Below the pieces are notes generated by a model. That model saw nothing but the letters and a program-made list of their open reading frames with translations. It made no database searches and was not told where the DNA came from. The translations under genes and the position numbers were made by a program. Of a stretch of DNA of 64,000 nucleotides, positions 62,642-64,000 are shown piece by piece (position 1 is the stretch's first letter; each line of letters begins with the position of its first letter). The stretch lies in the NCBI GenBank assembly GCA_027082925.1, contig JALWTD010000018.1:62001-126000 (forward strand), in the 5' to 3' direction. The DNA comes from Flavobacteriaceae bacterium. Its GTDB lineage: Bacteria > Bacteroidota > Bacteroidia > Flavobacteriales > Flavobacteriaceae.

Positions 62642-64000
62642 TTACTTTTTATCTTCTGAAGATAAAATATCGAGTGTTGGTTCTTTAAATATTTCTTTAT
62701 TTGCAATTTTCTTTTCTAAAGAAAGAAGGAGCGATGGTAGTAACAATAGATTTGAAACCATGGCAAATAAAAGTGTGATAGAAACCAATCCTCCAAGAGC
62801 TATGGTACCTCCAAAACTTGAAATGGTAAATACCAAGAATCCGAAAAATAATACAATAGAGGTGTAAAACATACTTACCCCAGTTTCTCTTAGTGCTGCG
62901 TAAACAGATTGTTTAATTCTCCAGTTATTTGCTTTTAACTCTTGACGATATTTTGCTAAAAAGTGAATAGTGTCATCTACCGATATTCCAAAAGCAATGC
63001 TAAAAACCAGAATGGTTGAAGGTTTTATAGGTACACCTAAATACCCCATTAAACCAGCGGTTAATAGTAGTGGAAAAATATTTGGAATTAATGATACTAC
63101 AATCATTCTAAACGACCTAAACATAAAAGCCATAAATAGTGCAATTAATATAATTGCAAGTGAAAGTGATACAATTAGGTTGTTTATTAAAAAGTGAGTT
63201 CCCTTTAAAAATACGAGCGCTTTTCCTGTTAACATGACCGAATATGATTTTTCAGGGAAAACTTTAGCTATTTTTTGTTGTAAACGCTCTTCAATACGAC
63301 TCATTTTATCGGTACCAATATCTTTCATAAACGTAGTCATACGGGCATACCTTCCGGTAGAATCTACAAAGTTGTTAAGAAATTTTACGTTAGATGTAGA
63401 GTTTTTGGTATATGCTAAAATCCAATTTTTTTCTTGATTGTTAGGTAGCTGATAATATTTTGGTTTACCACTATAAAAGGCTTGTTTTGAGTATTTTACA
63501 AGATTTAATATTGAAATTGATTTTGATAACTGTGGAATTTCATCAATAGTTTCATCTAATTTGTTCATTCGTCTAAGGGTTGCTAAATTCATAACACCCT
63601 TTTCTTTTTTGGTATCTATTATAATTTCAAGAGGCATAATACCACCAAATTCTTCTTCAAAAAATACAATATCTTTAAAAAACTGTTTGCCCTTAGGCAT
63701 ATCTTCAATTAAACTACCAGATACTTTAATTTTGTAAATACCAATCATACTTACTATAATTAGTGCAATGGTAGTTGCATATACTGTGAACCTATGATTT
63801 CGAACAATAGATTCCATCCATTTTACAGCTTTTTCAATCCATTTTCGTTCAAGGTGCTTTAAATGCTTCTCTTTTGGAAGCGGCATAAAACTATAAATAA
63901 TAGGTATAATTAGCAATGCAAGAACAAAAATTCCTAAAATATTAATAGAGGCTATAATACCAAACTCTTTAAGTAGTTGACTTTTGGTAAAAATAAAGGT
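62642..64000 (-). CDS. RND/MMPL-family exporter, C-terminal part (cut by window edge)
   Basis: The frame stays open to the right edge (28 further codons before the internal Met at 63916), so only the last 452 residues are visible. They contain TM helices near the start, a periplasmic domain, and the second helix bundle with IALFMAFMFRSFRMIVVSLIPNIFPLLLTAGLMGYLGVPIKPSTILVFSIAFGISVDDTIHFLAKYR, the proton-relay signature of the MMPL/SSD-type RND transporters. These export lipids, hopanoids or other hydrophobic molecules. No adaptor gene is visible in the window. Confidence 0.85.
   Translation of the reverse strand, partial: TFIFTKSQLLKEFGIIASINILGIFVLALLIIPIIYSFMPLPKEKHLKHLERKWIEKAVKWMESIVRNHRFTVYATTIALIIVSMIGIYKIKVSGSLIEDMPKGKQFFKDIVFFEEEFGGIMPLEIIIDTKKEKGVMNLATLRRMNKLDETIDEIPQLSKSISILNLVKYSKQAFYSGKPKYYQLPNNQEKNWILAYTKNSTSNVKFLNNFVDSTGRYARMTTFMKDIGTDKMSRIEERLQQKIAKVFPEKSYSVMLTGKALVFLKGTHFLINNLIVSLSLAIILIALFMAFMFRSFRMIVVSLIPNIFPLLLTAGLMGYLGVPIKPSTILVFSIAFGISVDDTIHFLAKYRQELKANNWRIKQSVYAALRETGVSMFYTSIVLFFGFLVFTISSFGGTIALGGLVSITLLFAMVSNLLLLPSLLLSLEKKIANKEIFKEPTLDILSSEDKK

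Noticed and set aside
1-64000. CRISPR arrays, insertion sequences, phage or plasmid genes
   Set aside because: I looked for direct repeats with regular spacers, transposase motifs and integrase motifs and found none.

Overview
The window is about one third G+C and reads as the chromosome of a flavobacterium (phylum Bacteroidota, family Flavobacteriaceae or a close relative). The evidence is the SDR-type threonine dehydrogenase, the DUF3098 protein after ftsX, a PID/PIDGG small surface protein, paired ExbD genes behind ExbB, a cysteine-free L32, and many promoters of the form TAnnTTTG with weak ribosome binding sites. I cannot name the genus. There is no rRNA, phage, transposase or CRISPR array. 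Coding density is very high and no gene-free stretch exceeds 300 bases.

Layout. 1-3.8 kb (+): tail of a TPR protein, a YaiO-type outer-membrane protein, a CYTH protein and a cation/proton antiporter. 3.8-16.9 kb (-): one long operon, read from the right as korA-korB-nuoA-B-C-D-H-I-J-K-L-M-N plus a small unknown gene. A two-cluster ferredoxin gene is divergent from it. 17.4-28.9 kb: housekeeping genes (lepA, dus, lolC/E-like permease, rbfA, mce, ftsX, uppP, truB, small exported and cytosolic proteins). 29-36.2 kb (+): a clade II nitrous oxide reductase cluster in the order fasciclin lipoprotein, cytochrome c, nosZ, unknown membrane protein, nosL, nosD, nosF, nosY. 36.2-39 kb: threonine dehydrogenase, two lipoproteins, recX. 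39-45.7 kb (-): tetR-tolC-MFP-RND efflux operon with an inverted repeat over its promoter. 45.8-53.8 kb: polyprenyl synthase, tRNA(CAT), riboflavin synthase, pdxA, then DUF177-rpmF-fabH-accB-accC and an Lrp regulator. 53.8-64 kb: membrane zinc protease, asparaginase, exbB-X-exbD-exbD with a PorT-like protein, a PAP2-like membrane protein, rpoN, asnS and the C-terminal part of an RND/MMPL exporter that runs off the right edge.

The most notable biology is respiratory. Complex I is encoded with 11 subunits only: nuoD overlaps nuoH directly, so nuoE, nuoF and nuoG are absent from their usual place. A 2-oxoacid:ferredoxin oxidoreductase sits at the head of the same gene run and a ferredoxin gene lies across the shared promoter region. 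This suggests that complex I is fed by reduced ferredoxin made from 2-oxoglutarate (or another 2-oxoacid) rather than by NADH. About 12 kb away the nos cluster supplies a terminal N2O reductase. Its promoter carries a Crp/Fnr-type palindrome centred near -41 and a second palindrome upstream, which fits oxygen- or NO-dependent control. The nos cluster also contains a four-helix membrane protein of unknown function with His/Met-rich loops, which is the best candidate here for an undescribed component.
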